From assembly GCA_048463395.1 (NCBI GenBank), contig DBFWPL010000023.1, positions 128,998 to 192,997 of the forward strand: a stretch of 64,000 nucleotides of DNA, given 5' to 3'. The position numbers and the translations under genes were made by a program. The notes below the pieces were generated by a model. It worked only from the letters and a program-made list of their open reading frames with translations. It did no database searches and was not told the origin of the DNA. The stretch is from JAGAJR01 sp048463395 (lineage in GTDB: Bacteria; Pseudomonadota; Alphaproteobacteria; RF32; CAG-239). Positions 8,494 to 17,060 of this stretch are shown piece after piece; the stretch's first letter is position 1; each line of letters begins with the position of its first letter.

Positions 8494-9120
8494 ATGAAAA
8501 ATACAGTGGCAGAAAATAGTGTTTCACGTGAAACATTTAAGCTTTTGAAAGCTTACGAGACTTCTTTGCACGAATGGCAGAAGAAATTTAATCTTGTTAG
8601 CAATTCTTCTTTGGAAGATGCTTGGAATCGCCATTTTTTAGACTCAATGCAGTTATTTAAATTTATTCCGGAATCTGCTCAAAGTCTTTGTGATTTTGGC
8701 TCTGGGGCTGGTTTTCCAGGGATGGTTCTTGCTGTAATGGCAAAAGAAAAAACACCGTATTTAAAAGTGAGTCTGATAGAAAGTATTGGGAAGAAAACAC
8801 TGTATTTAAACGAGGTTAATAAAATCACGAAAGCAAATGCTGAGATAATTAATGACAGAATAGAAAATATCCCTGCCCGTTCATTTGATGTTATCACTTC
8901 TCGGGCAATGGCCTCTTTGAAAGATCTGTTGAATTATACGAAAAAGTTTTTTGGAAAAAACACGGTTTGTATTTTTCCTAAAGGTAAAAGTTATGCCGAA
9001 GAAATTGCTGAGGCTGAAAAAGATTGGAATTTTAACTGTAAAGTTGTTCCGAGCGAAACGAGCAATGAAGGCGTAATTTTGATTATAACGAATTTATCTG
9101 CAATTAAAGGAGTTAAATAA
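8494..9120 (+). CDS. rsmG: 16S rRNA (guanine(527)-N7)-methyltransferase RsmG (GidB)
   Basis: A 208-residue RsmG. The family N-terminal pattern FNLVSNSSLEDAWNRHFLDS is followed by the SAM-binding motif CDFGSGAGFPGM, then SRAMASLKDLL and FPKGKSYAEE. It methylates N7 of G527 in 16S rRNA. The frame is open upstream to 8392, but the extra 34 codons are AT-rich and match nothing, so the ATG at 8494 is used. The upstream ribosome-binding site is weak. Codons 9-14 contain a perfect parS site. The stop overlaps the parA ATG in TAATG. Confidence 0.95.
   Translation: MKNTVAENSVSRETFKLLKAYETSLHEWQKKFNLVSNSSLEDAWNRHFLDSMQLFKFIPESAQSLCDFGSGAGFPGMVLAVMAKEKTPYLKVSLIESIGKKTLYLNEVNKITKANAEIINDRIENIPARSFDVITSRAMASLKDLLNYTKKFFGKNTVCIFPKGKSYAEEIAEAEKDWNFNCKVVPSETSNEGVILIITNLSAIKGVK
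8520..8535. promoter_or_regulatory. parS: parS site 3, inside the start of rsmG
   Basis: TGTTTCACGTGAAACA is a perfect 16-bp parS palindrome, translated as V-S-R-E-T in rsmG. It lies 600 bases before parA. Confidence 0.93.
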
Positions 9121-9899
9121 TGCCGAGAATAATCGCAATAGCCAACCGCAAAGGCGGAGTCGGAAAAACGACAACGACGGTCAATGTGGCAACAGCTATG
9201 GCCGCCGCCGGAAAAAAAGTTTTGGTTGTTGATTTAGACCCTCAGGGAAATGCTTCCACATCCATGGGTGTGGATAAACGTGGTCGCATGGCCTCTTCAT
9301 ATGAAGTTCTTCTCGGTGATAAAAGATTGTCGGAAGCCATCGTCTGGACGGAGATTCCAAACTTCTCGCTGGTTCCTTCTTCTGCAGATTTGGCAGGTGC
9401 CGAAGTCGAGTTGGTTGATATGGAAAACAGAGAGTATGCTCTGAAAAATGCTTTGAAAAAAGATGCCGTTAATTATGACTACATTTTAATTGATTGTCCG
9501 CCTTCTCTGAGCTTGGTAACAATTAACGCTCTGGTTGCCGCCGATGCGGTTATTGTTCCGCTACAATGTGAATTTTTGGCCTTGGAAGGCATTACCGACC
9601 TAATCCGCAACATTAATCAAATTAAGAAAAAGTTTAATCCAAAACTGGAATTGCAAGGCGTGGTATTAACGATGTATGACCGTCGTAATAATCTGAGTCA
9701 AATGGTTGAAGACGATGTTCGGAATTTCTTCGGTAAAAAAGTATATCAGACTGTTATTCCGAGAAACGTCCGCATTTCAGAAGCCCCTTCCCACGGCAAA
9801 CCTGTTTTGATTTATGATTTTAAGTGTCCAGGATCTCAGGCGTATATCAGCTTAACCGGTGAAGTTCTGAAAAGAGAAAAGGAATTGTTGGCATGTTAG
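9120..9899 (+). CDS. parA: Chromosome partitioning ATPase ParA
   Basis: A 259-residue Walker-type ParA/Soj. The deviant Walker A KGGVGKTTTTVN is at the N-terminus, followed by DLDPQGNAS and DCPPSLSLVT (Walker B region). There is no N-terminal DNA-binding domain, as in chromosomal ParA of alphaproteobacteria. ParA binds DNA non-specifically in the ATP state and moves ParB-parS complexes. It is coupled to rsmG upstream (TAATG) and overlaps parB by 7 bases. Confidence 0.97.
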   Translation: MPRIIAIANRKGGVGKTTTTVNVATAMAAAGKKVLVVDLDPQGNASTSMGVDKRGRMASSYEVLLGDKRLSEAIVWTEIPNFSLVPSSADLAGAEVELVDMENREYALKNALKKDAVNYDYILIDCPPSLSLVTINALVAADAVIVPLQCEFLALEGITDLIRNINQIKKKFNPKLELQGVVLTMYDRRNNLSQMVEDDVRNFFGKKVYQTVIPRNVRISEAPSHGKPVLIYDFKCPGSQAYISLTGEVLKREKELLAC

Positions 9900-10927
9900 A
9901 TTTAGAAAAAGAATTGGCAGATATTGATATTGTCAAAGATAAGGAAGAAGTTCCTCATAATCCGAAACGTAAAAGTCTTGGCCGCGGATTGGGGGCATTG
10001 TTAGGAGAAGACAGTATAGATCTGGATATGGAACTCAGCGATATTGAAACCCATACTGAAAAAAGCGGAGCCGATTATGTTGACATTAATGCCATTCAGC
10101 CAAGCAAATATCAGCCGCGTACGGAATTTGACGAAGAAGCGTTAAATGCTTTGGTCGAATCCATCAAAGAAAAAGGCGTGTTGCAACCGCTTTTGGTCAG
10201 AAAACAAGGCGATAAATTTGAATTGATTGCCGGTGAACGTCGCTGGCGTGCTTCCAAACTTGCCGGTTTAGATAAAGTTCCGGTTATCGAAAAAGAATTA
10301 AGCGATAAAGAAGTTCTTGAAGTTGCTTTGGTTGAAAACCTGTTGCGTGAAAATTTATCGGCTATTGAAGAAGCCGAAGGCTTTCAAAGACTGATTGACG
10401 AATTTTCTCATACACAGGAGGCATTGTCTCAAATCGTCGGAAAATCCCGCAGTCATATTGCCAATACTCTGAGATTGCTTAACCTGCCGGAAAGTGTAAA
10501 AACTTTGGTAAAAGAAGGTAAAATTTCCGCAGGACATGCCAGAGCTTTAGTCGGCCTGGAAAATGCCGAGGAAATTGCCCGACAGATTATTAGTAAGGAC
10601 TTGAGTGTTCGTCAGGTTGAAGAGTTGGTTGCCAAACAAAAAGAAGGTAAGAAAGAACCAAAAGAAAAAATCGAAAAAGATGAAGATTTGGTTGATATTG
10701 AACGCAGCTTGGTCGACAGTCTGGGACTTCGCATAAAAATAAGTCCGAGCAAACAAGGTGGCGGTAAAGTTGTTTTGCAATATGCTTCAGCGGCCGAGCT
10801 TGATATGATTATTGACATTCTGGAACAAAAGCGTAAAAATGACGGCAGAAATAATCAGGAAAATTTAACGCAAAACAATGCTTCGTCATCTGGCGGAGAA
10901 AAATTTACAATGAAAATAATAGATTAA
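9893..10927 (+). CDS. parB: Chromosome partitioning protein ParB
   Basis: A 344-residue ParB/Spo0J. The N-terminal SLGRGLGALLGE is the usual ParA-stimulating peptide. The ParB/Srx CTP-binding domain contains GERRWRASK and ENLLRENLSAIEEA. The helix-turn-helix region includes VGKSRSHIANTLRLLNLP, and the C-terminal dimerisation domain contains IDILEQK. The three parS sites upstream are its expected targets. The ATG at 9893 lies within the end of parA, so the two are translationally coupled. A serine-rich tail of about 25 residues follows the dimerisation domain. Confidence 0.97.
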   Translation: MLDLEKELADIDIVKDKEEVPHNPKRKSLGRGLGALLGEDSIDLDMELSDIETHTEKSGADYVDINAIQPSKYQPRTEFDEEALNALVESIKEKGVLQPLLVRKQGDKFELIAGERRWRASKLAGLDKVPVIEKELSDKEVLEVALVENLLRENLSAIEEAEGFQRLIDEFSHTQEALSQIVGKSRSHIANTLRLLNLPESVKTLVKEGKISAGHARALVGLENAEEIARQIISKDLSVRQVEELVAKQKEGKKEPKEKIEKDEDLVDIERSLVDSLGLRIKISPSKQGGGKVVLQYASAAELDMIIDILEQKRKNDGRNNQENLTQNNASSSGGEKFTMKIID

Positions 10928-10936
10928 GAGGAAAAA

Positions 10937-11164
10937 ATGACTATTCTTGAAAAAATGTTGGAAAATTGTGCCAAAGCCGGCTACACAACCACCAAAAATG
11001 TTGAAAAAGTTGCTAAAGCCAAAACCATGATGTTTGGAGATACCGAATGGCAGAGATGTCCTTGCGACGGACAAAATCCGGAGCGTTACTGCATTTCCGA
11101 ATTATGCCGCAGTGATATTGAACGTGATGGTGTCTGCCATTGCAACTGTTATACAAAAAAATAA
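10937..11164 (+). CDS. Small cysteine-rich protein resembling ferredoxin-thioredoxin reductase catalytic chain
   Basis: A 75-residue protein that starts 9 bases after parB behind AGAGGAAAA. The C-terminal half holds seven cysteines: CPC, then YCISELC, then VCHCNC. Ferredoxin-thioredoxin reductase catalytic chains carry CPC-x16-CPC-x8-CHC, which binds a 4Fe-4S cluster next to a redox disulfide. Here the first and last elements are recognisable, but the middle is C-x4-C and the spacing is shorter. RSDIERDGVCHC is very like the family's end. It could be a stand-alone FTR-like redox protein or a cluster-binding protein. Family assignment is an inference. A terminator follows. Confidence 0.55.
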   Translation: MTILEKMLENCAKAGYTTTKNVEKVAKAKTMMFGDTEWQRCPCDGQNPERYCISELCRSDIERDGVCHCNCYTKK

Positions 11165-11189
11165 TAAAATCCGGGGAGATTTAGGCTGA

Positions 11190-11219
11190 GGCAGAGCAGG
11201 GAACTCTGCCTTTTCTTTT
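11190..11219 (+). terminator. Rho-independent terminator after the parAB unit
   Basis: GGCAGAG and CTCTGCC form a 7-bp GC-rich stem with a 7-base loop, followed directly by TTTTCTTTT. It lies 26 bases after the stop of the FTR-like gene and closes the mnmG-to-parB gene run. Confidence 0.88.
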
Positions 11220-11359
11220 ATTTAAATGAATTTTTATAGAGAAAATCTGTCTTGGTAACTATATATTTACTTTAGAAAATTATTTTAAAAAAAGCTTGGA
11301 ATATATCCGATGATATGTTCTAATAAATCACACAGACAACCAAAAAGGAAAGATGAACC

Positions 11360-12370
11360 ATGCTTTTTCTTAAAAAATTTGTTTTAGGCTTTGCGGCCAT
11401 AGCTTTGATTTTTATTGGCGGTTCCGGCACGCAGAGCAGCAGTTTGCTTCTGCAAGGCGGCGGGTTTATCGGGCTGATCGTCGGGTTGGTTGTTTTATAT
11501 ATCTTTATGAAGATGGCTTGGCGTGCAATGGGCTGTCTGCCGTCTTTTTTGGTTTTTTCCGCTATCATAACATTTATTTTGTATGCTATCGGAGCGTTTA
11601 ATAATGGTATTGGCGGAATTGGGCAGACGATTAAAACGTTTCTCGGGCAACAGGTTTCTGCACAACAACAGCAAGAAAGCAGTGCCTCGCTTAATTTGAT
11701 GGAAGATGAAGATTATGTTCCGGCAATTGAAGACGGAATGCCTTCCGAACAAGTTTCTTTAGGCGAAAATATGCAGGCTCCTCAACCGGTGCAGGCTCCG
11801 GCTCAACAACAGGAACAAAGCGGTTTTCAAAAACTTTTGAGCTCTTTCGGCGGAGAGAGCGAAAGCTCCAATCAAGGGTTTGATCCTTCCAATTTTCCAG
11901 CTGTTTACGGACAAGTAAGAGTTATTAACGGTGATACCTTGCAGATTAACGGAAAATATATGAAACTATACGCCGTAGATGCTCCGGAAGCTAATCAAAC
12001 TTGTGCCGACAGAAGCGGACGTTCCTATGCTTGCGGAAGACAGGCTGCCGCATGGCTCAAAGGCTGGCTGGCTGATAATGTCGTTGAATGTCGGGTAATG
12101 CAGCAGGATTCTAAAGGAAATATGCTGGGTGTCTGCTCTTTGGGGCAGTATGATATCGGAGCCGCTTTGGTAAATGCCGGCTGGGCTGTTGCTTATCGTA
12201 AATACAGCGATGTTTATGCTCCGTATGAGGAACAAGCCAAAATGGATAACAGAGGTTTGTGGCAGGGGCAGTTCTATATGCCTTGGGACTGGAGAAAAGT
12301 TCAGGGCAGAAAGCCGAAAATCAAAATCATTAAACCAAAAGTAAAACGTAAAGGCATTTTGGACCTGTAA
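11360..12370 (+). CDS. Membrane protein with a C-terminal staphylococcal-nuclease (SNase)-like domain lacking two catalytic arginines
   Basis: 336 residues. Three hydrophobic segments lie at about 5-20, 34-52 and 61-80. A Gln/Ser-rich linker (about 95-175) is followed by an SNase/thermonuclease domain (about 182-305). Compared with staphylococcal nuclease, the calcium-site Asp21 (D192 in NGDT), Asp40 (D207) and Glu43 (E210 in DAPE) are kept. Arg35 is Lys202 and Arg87 is Asn254 (GNMLG where YGRxLA is expected). The domain may be weakly active or non-catalytic. GRSYACGRQAAAWL matches the cysteine-containing subgroup. It lies upstream of tsaE by 12 bases. Confidence 0.75.
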   Translation: MLFLKKFVLGFAAIALIFIGGSGTQSSSLLLQGGGFIGLIVGLVVLYIFMKMAWRAMGCLPSFLVFSAIITFILYAIGAFNNGIGGIGQTIKTFLGQQVSAQQQQESSASLNLMEDEDYVPAIEDGMPSEQVSLGENMQAPQPVQAPAQQQEQSGFQKLLSSFGGESESSNQGFDPSNFPAVYGQVRVINGDTLQINGKYMKLYAVDAPEANQTCADRSGRSYACGRQAAAWLKGWLADNVVECRVMQQDSKGNMLGVCSLGQYDIGAALVNAGWAVAYRKYSDVYAPYEEQAKMDNRGLWQGQFYMPWDWRKVQGRKPKIKIIKPKVKRKGILDL

Positions 12371-12382
12371 TCCGGAGATAAA

Positions 12383-12847
12383 ATGGAAAAAACTTATACG
12401 GTAATTTGTCCCGATGAGCAAAAAACCATGGATTTTGGTCGTCAGTTGGCACAAATAGCCCAAATCGGAGATTGCTTTGCCTTGTTTGGTACTCTGGGAA
12501 TGGGAAAATCCGTTCTTGCCCGTTCCTTTATACAATCGTTGACCGGAGCAAAAGAAGTGCCAAGCCCGACATTTACTTTGGTTCAAAGTTATGAAACTCC
12601 GGATTTTGAAATTTATCACTTTGATTTATATCGAATTAAATCTCCGGAAGAAATTTTTGAATTGGGAATGGAAGATGCCTTGTATCAGGGAGTCAGCCTG
12701 ATTGAGTGGCCGGAAAAAATGTCTGGCTATTTGCCCAGAGATGTTTTCCGCGTAAATATCACCCCCTTTGAAACCGGACGAAAAATAGAAATTACCACGG
12801 TGTCCGAAGAAAAACACCAACGCCTTTTGAGTTTGAAAGGCTGCTAA
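12383..12847 (+). CDS. tsaE: tRNA threonylcarbamoyladenosine biosynthesis ATPase TsaE
   Basis: A 154-residue P-loop ATPase. Walker A GTLGMGKS is near residues 36-43, the SPTFTLVQSYE switch follows, then FHxDLYR-like YHFDLYRI and LIEWPEKM. These are the TsaE/YjeE signatures. TsaE supports the TsaB-TsaD complex that makes t6A37 in ANN-decoding tRNAs; tsaB is at 62.6 kb in this window. The stop overlaps the hprK start (TAATG), a neighbourhood common in alphaproteobacteria. Confidence 0.93.
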   Translation: MEKTYTVICPDEQKTMDFGRQLAQIAQIGDCFALFGTLGMGKSVLARSFIQSLTGAKEVPSPTFTLVQSYETPDFEIYHFDLYRIKSPEEIFELGMEDALYQGVSLIEWPEKMSGYLPRDVFRVNITPFETGRKIEITTVSEEKHQRLLSLKGC

Positions 12848-13263
12848 TGCCCAATATTCATGCCGGTTGCATTTCATATCTGAACAAAGGAATTTTGATT
12901 ATGGGAGATTCCGGCTCCGGAAAGTCCGACTTAGCTCTGCGGATGATTATGGAAAAAGGAGCGGAACTTGTTTCCGATGATAGAACGGACATTGAAAATA
13001 TCAATGACAGCCTGATAGCCTCAGTTCCCCAAAACCTGAGTGGTTTAATGGAGGTTAGAGGTGTAGGAATACTCAAATTTCCTTTTAAAACATCCTCGCC
13101 GGTAGATTTGGTTGTTCAACTTGTTAAAAATCCGCGAGAAATAGAAAGACTTCCCGAAAAAGAATATTGTGTGTTAGAAAATGTCCGGCTTCCGCAAATA
13201 AAGCTGTATGCTTTTGAAGCTTCTGTGTTAAATAAGCTGATTTTGGCTTTGGGTGTAAGTTAG
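12847..13263 (+). CDS. hprK: HPr kinase/phosphorylase, short alphaproteobacterial form
   Basis: 138 residues, less than half the Firmicute HprK length. Only the C-terminal catalytic domain is present. It shows Walker A GDSGSGKS (about 20-27), the LVSDDR acidic segment and the HprK signature MEVRGVGILK. The N-terminal regulatory domain is absent, as is usual in alphaproteobacteria. It is expected to phosphorylate and dephosphorylate the serine of HPr; the candidate HPr at 49.2-49.5 kb keeps that serine (S51, SGCSIMG). Translationally coupled to tsaE. Confidence 0.92.
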   Translation: MPNIHAGCISYLNKGILIMGDSGSGKSDLALRMIMEKGAELVSDDRTDIENINDSLIASVPQNLSGLMEVRGVGILKFPFKTSSPVDLVVQLVKNPREIERLPEKEYCVLENVRLPQIKLYAFEASVLNKLILALGVS

Positions 13264-13333
13264 GTTGTTATTGATTTAAAGATTTCCATGCCGTAATATA
13301 CAAACAAATCACTTAATTATCAGAGAGAAATCA

Positions 13334-14125
13334 ATGGCTAAAAATATTGTTGAAAATTTTTTAAGAAAACTCGGAAAACCTTTGGTTATTTTCATCCAAA
13401 GATTGGGTGAGCTGTCCTTATTTATTGCAAAAGCGGTTTATAACTGCGTAACACCGCCGTTTTACCTTAAACTTCTCGGCCGTCAGTTTTTGGATATCGG
13501 TTTCTATTCTCTTCCGGTTGTTGCCCTGACAACAATTTTTGCCGGTATGGTTATTGCTTTGCAGACATATTCAGGTTTTTCCAGCTATGGTGCCGAAAGT
13601 GCAATTGCTTCAGTCGTGCTTATTTCCGTAACCCGTGAGCTGGCTCCTGTTTTCTGCGGATTAATGGTTGCCGGACGTATCGGTGCGGCGATGGCTGCCG
13701 AAATCGGAACCATGAAAGTAACCGAGCAGATTGACGCTTTAGTTACTTTGTCTACAAATCCGTTCAAATATTTGTTTACCCCGCGTCTCCTGGCCGGAAT
13801 TTTTGTTTTACCGCTGTTAGTTATGGTCGGGGACATTATCGGTATTTTCGGCGGTTTTTTGGTGAGTGTCTATCAGTTGGGCTTTAATCCGGCCAACTAT
13901 ATCACAAACACCATTAACGAGCTTCAGGCAATAGACATCAACATCGGTCTGACCAAAGGGGCTGTTTTTGGTTTTATCATTGCTTTGATGGGATGTTACA
14001 ACGGTTATAAATCCCGTGGCGGTGCTCAGGGTGTGGGTGAGGCGACAACAAATGCCGTTGTGGCTTCTTCAATTCTGATTTTGATTTTTAACTACATTAT
14101 TACCGGTATGTTCTTTACAAAATAA
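13334..14125 (+). CDS. mlaE: ABC transporter permease MlaE (phospholipid transport)
   Basis: A 263-residue MlaE/YrbE permease. It has about five hydrophobic helices and the family signature region ELAPVFCGLMVAGRIGAAMA followed by EIGTMKVTEQIDAL. The last helices end at IITGMFF. MlaE and MlaF form the inner-membrane core that moves phospholipids between inner and outer membranes. mlaF follows by 14 bases, but no mlaD (MCE protein) or mlaC follows; radA is next. The substrate-binding MCE component must be elsewhere. Confidence 0.93.
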   Translation: MAKNIVENFLRKLGKPLVIFIQRLGELSLFIAKAVYNCVTPPFYLKLLGRQFLDIGFYSLPVVALTTIFAGMVIALQTYSGFSSYGAESAIASVVLISVTRELAPVFCGLMVAGRIGAAMAAEIGTMKVTEQIDALVTLSTNPFKYLFTPRLLAGIFVLPLLVMVGDIIGIFGGFLVSVYQLGFNPANYITNTINELQAIDINIGLTKGAVFGFIIALMGCYNGYKSRGGAQGVGEATTNAVVASSILILIFNYIITGMFFTK

Positions 14126-14139
14126 TCTGGAGATACAAA

Positions 14140-14904
14140 ATGAGCGAAAATAAAATTGAAATTAAAAATCTCCATAAGGCTTTTGGTAAAAAGGTCGTAT
14201 TAGATGGCGTTGATTTGGAAATCAAAAAAGGAGAGTCTTTGGTTGTTATCGGCGGCTCAGGTACCGGAAAATCGGTTTTAATCAAATGTATTCAGGGAAT
14301 TTTGATTCCGGATACCGGTTCGATTAAAGTTGACGGTCAGGAAATTGTTAATGCCAATGAGGATATCCGCGATGCCATGCACGGTAAAATGGGAATGCTG
14401 TTCCAAGGCGGAGCTTTGTTTGACAGCTTAACGGTTTGGGAAAACGTTGCTTTTGGGCTGATTGAAAATAAAGGAATGCCGAAAAAAGAAGCAAAAATGG
14501 AAGCCGTCCGATTGTTGCGTCAGGTCGGTCTGACCCCTGACGTTGCGGATTTATCTCCAAGCGAGCTCTCCGGAGGTATGCAAAAACGTGTCAGTTTGGC
14601 TCGGGCCATTGCCACTCGTCCGGAAATTATTTTCTTTGACGAACCGACAACCGGGTTGGACCCGATTATGTCTGACGTAATTAACGATTTGATTATTGAA
14701 TCTGCCAAAGGTTTGGGGGCAACAGCTCTTACCATTACGCACGATATGGCATCCGCTCGCAAAATTGCGGATAAAATCGCTATGCTATATAAAGGAAAAA
14801 TTATCTGGCAGGGAACGGTTAAAGAAATGGATAATACCGAAAACCCTTATGTCAGACAATTTATCAACGGATGTTCTCAGGGACCGATTAAAGTAGAGGT
14901 CTGA
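14140..14904 (+). CDS. mlaF: ABC transporter ATP-binding protein MlaF
   Basis: A 254-residue ABC ATPase. Walker A GGSGTGKSVLIK, Q-loop region GMLFQGGALFDSLTVWENV, signature LSGGMQKRVSLARA, Walker B IIFFDEPTTGLDP and H-loop THDM are all present. FQGGALFDSL is typical of the MlaF/Ttg2A branch. It energises MlaE immediately upstream, and radA begins one base after its stop. Confidence 0.94.
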   Translation: MSENKIEIKNLHKAFGKKVVLDGVDLEIKKGESLVVIGGSGTGKSVLIKCIQGILIPDTGSIKVDGQEIVNANEDIRDAMHGKMGMLFQGGALFDSLTVWENVAFGLIENKGMPKKEAKMEAVRLLRQVGLTPDVADLSPSELSGGMQKRVSLARAIATRPEIIFFDEPTTGLDPIMSDVINDLIIESAKGLGATALTITHDMASARKIADKIAMLYKGKIIWQGTVKEMDNTENPYVRQFINGCSQGPIKVEV

Positions 14905-14905
14905 T

Positions 14906-16276
14906 ATGGCTAAAAAAGGCGGAAACGAATACGTTTGTCAGAATTGCGGCTCCGTTTATCCCAAATGGCAGGGAAAATGCGACGCCTGCGGCGAATGGAA
15001 TACCATCGTTGAAGAAAAAGTCGGCGGGGAAGGGTTCTCTAATTTTGCCCCTAAGAAAAAAGGACATCTTCTGGAGTTTGTTCCGCTCAGCGGTTCCGAA
15101 CAGGCTTTAAGCCGTCTGGAAACTAATATCAAAGAGTTAGACCGTGTTTCCGGCGGCGGGTTGGTCCCCGGTTCGGCGATTTTAGTCGGTGGAGACCCCG
15201 GTATCGGCAAATCCACTTTACTTTTGCAAGCCTGTGCCAGCATTTCCAATCTTCCGTCTCATCCGGAATGTTACTACATTTCGGGAGAAGAGGCGATTGA
15301 TCAGGTGCGTATTCGGGCAAAAAGATTGAAATTGGAACAATCTCCGGTTAATCTGGCCAGTGCAACGGATGTGCGGGATATTATTACAACTTTGGAAAAA
15401 TCCAAAGCCGCAGTAGTCATTATTGACTCCATCCAAACCATGTATCTGGAAGATGTCGATTCCACTCCGGGAAGCGTTAATCAGGTTCGAGCCTGTGCTT
15501 ATGAGCTGATAAAATTAGCCAAGAAAAAAGGTTTTGTTCTATTTTTGGTCGGTCATGTAACCAAACAGGGAGCCATTGCCGGTCCGAGAGTTTTGGAACA
15601 CATGGTTGACACGGTTTTATATTTTGAAGGGGAGAGGGGACATCATTTCCGTATTCTCCGAGCCGTAAAAAACCGTTATGGGGCAACGGATGAAATAGGT
15701 GTTTTTGAAATGCAGGATCAGGGACTTGTGGAAGTTGAAAACCCTTCCGCTCTGTTTTTGGCAGAAAGACAGGGTAATGTCTCCGGCTCTTGCGTTTTTG
15801 CCGGAATAGAAGGTTCGCGTCCGGTTTTGGTAGAAATTCAGGCTTTGGTCAGTCCGACCGGATATGCCAGTCCGAAAAGGGCTGTGGTCGGTTGGGATTC
15901 TAACCGCTTGGCAATGGTTTTGGCTGTTCTGGAAGCCCGTTGCGGTATGAATTTAAGCTCTCAGGATATTTATCTGAACATTGCCGGAGGGCTGAAAATT
16001 TCTGAACCGGCGGCAGATTTGGCTGTTGCCATGGCTGTTATTTCCTCTTTAACCAACAAACCGCTTCCGGCAGATATGGTTATTTTCGGGGAAATTGGCT
16101 TATCCGGAGAAATTCGTGCCGTCAGCCAGCCGAATTCCCGCTTAAAAGAAGCTTATAAACTAGGGTTTACGAGTGCGATAACGCCGCCAAGCCATAATGA
16201 CAAAAAACAAAACAAACTGGATATTAATTTATATGAAATCGGTAATGTCCAGAGGTTAATCAATTGGTTTAATTAG
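14906..16276 (+). CDS. radA: DNA repair/branch migration ATPase RadA (Sms)
   Basis: A 456-residue RadA of normal length. The N-terminal zinc finger is CQNCGSVYPKWQGKCDACGEW. The RecA-like core has Walker A GGDPGIGKST and Walker B VVIIDSIQTM. The RadA-specific KNRYG motif replaces the more common KNRFG. The C-terminal Lon-like domain includes GYASPKRAVVGWD and GEIGLSGEIRAVSQ. RadA drives branch migration in recombination as a hexameric helicase. It is the next gene after mlaF with nearly no spacing, and cvpA follows 11 bases later. Confidence 0.96.
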   Translation: MAKKGGNEYVCQNCGSVYPKWQGKCDACGEWNTIVEEKVGGEGFSNFAPKKKGHLLEFVPLSGSEQALSRLETNIKELDRVSGGGLVPGSAILVGGDPGIGKSTLLLQACASISNLPSHPECYYISGEEAIDQVRIRAKRLKLEQSPVNLASATDVRDIITTLEKSKAAVVIIDSIQTMYLEDVDSTPGSVNQVRACAYELIKLAKKKGFVLFLVGHVTKQGAIAGPRVLEHMVDTVLYFEGERGHHFRILRAVKNRYGATDEIGVFEMQDQGLVEVENPSALFLAERQGNVSGSCVFAGIEGSRPVLVEIQALVSPTGYASPKRAVVGWDSNRLAMVLAVLEARCGMNLSSQDIYLNIAGGLKISEPAADLAVAMAVISSLTNKPLPADMVIFGEIGLSGEIRAVSQPNSRLKEAYKLGFTSAITPPSHNDKKQNKLDINLYEIGNVQRLINWFN

Positions 16277-16287
16277 GAACAAACAAA

Positions 16288-17028
16288 ATGCACCAGTTAA
16301 ATAATTTGGATGTGATAATTTTAATTATTGTCGGTATCTCGGCTTTAATCGCCTTAAGCCGCGGATTGATGAAGGAAGTCTTGTCAATTATCGGCTGGGT
16401 ACTGGGAACGGCGTCCATTATTTATCTGTTGCCGGTTTTAAGTCCGATAGCCGAATTATACATCCAAACCGGATGGATGGTCGGTGTTGTAACCTCTTTG
16501 TTTATTTTAATAACCTTCCTGATTATCTGGATTCTGCTGACAGGACGAATTGTCAGTAAGATTCGCTCCAGTAAATTAAGCAATATTGATAGGATATTGG
16601 GTTTGTTTTTCGGAATTGCCCGGGCGTTTTTGTTGGTAACCTTGTTTTACATTCTGTTAAATTGGATGGTTCCGAGAGACAGACAATCTCCGGTATTTAC
16701 GGAATCAAAATATTTCAACATTGCGGGTTCTTTTGCTCAGCCGATAGAAGCTCTGATTCCGAAAGAAACACTTGATACAATCCGTAAGAAGACGCAGGAA
16801 GCGGCAGGAGAAGAAAAAGAGGATAAGGGTTCGGAAAAAGATAAAAAAGCTTCTGACAAAGCTAAAAAGGACGATGCAGACGCATTGTTTGAGAAGTTTG
16901 CCCGTCCTCAGGTTGAAAAACTGCGAGAAGATCGGAAAAAACTGAAAAAAATCAAAGAAGAATTTGACGGTTATAATAACAGCGAAAGAGACAATCTTGA
17001 CCGTTTAATAGAAAATACATTGGAATAA
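16288..17028 (+). CDS. cvpA: CvpA family membrane protein
   Basis: A 246-residue protein with four predicted helices in residues 8-140. It starts with LDVIILIIVGISALIALSRG and has the CvpA family pattern GLMKEVLSIIGWVLG followed by DRILGLFFGIARAFLLV. The C-terminal 90 residues are highly charged and lysine-rich (KEDKGSEKDKKASDKAKKDD), a cytoplasmic extension longer than in E. coli CvpA. CvpA is linked to colicin V production and envelope homeostasis, with no clear biochemical activity. radA-cvpA adjacency is widespread. A strong terminator follows immediately. Confidence 0.88.
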   Translation: MHQLNNLDVIILIIVGISALIALSRGLMKEVLSIIGWVLGTASIIYLLPVLSPIAELYIQTGWMVGVVTSLFILITFLIIWILLTGRIVSKIRSSKLSNIDRILGLFFGIARAFLLVTLFYILLNWMVPRDRQSPVFTESKYFNIAGSFAQPIEALIPKETLDTIRKKTQEAAGEEKEDKGSEKDKKASDKAKKDDADALFEKFARPQVEKLREDRKKLKKIKEEFDGYNNSERDNLDRLIENTLE

Positions 17029-17060
17029 AGTAAAAGCCCCGAAAACGGGGCTTTTACTTT
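17027..17060. terminator. Bidirectional terminator between cvpA and the DUF1796 gene
   Basis: A perfect 15-bp inverted repeat (AAAGTAAAAGCCCCG and its complement) with a 4-base AAAA loop. A/T tracts on both sides can serve both convergent genes. It overlaps the cvpA stop and reaches the last codons of the opposing gene. Confidence 0.92.
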
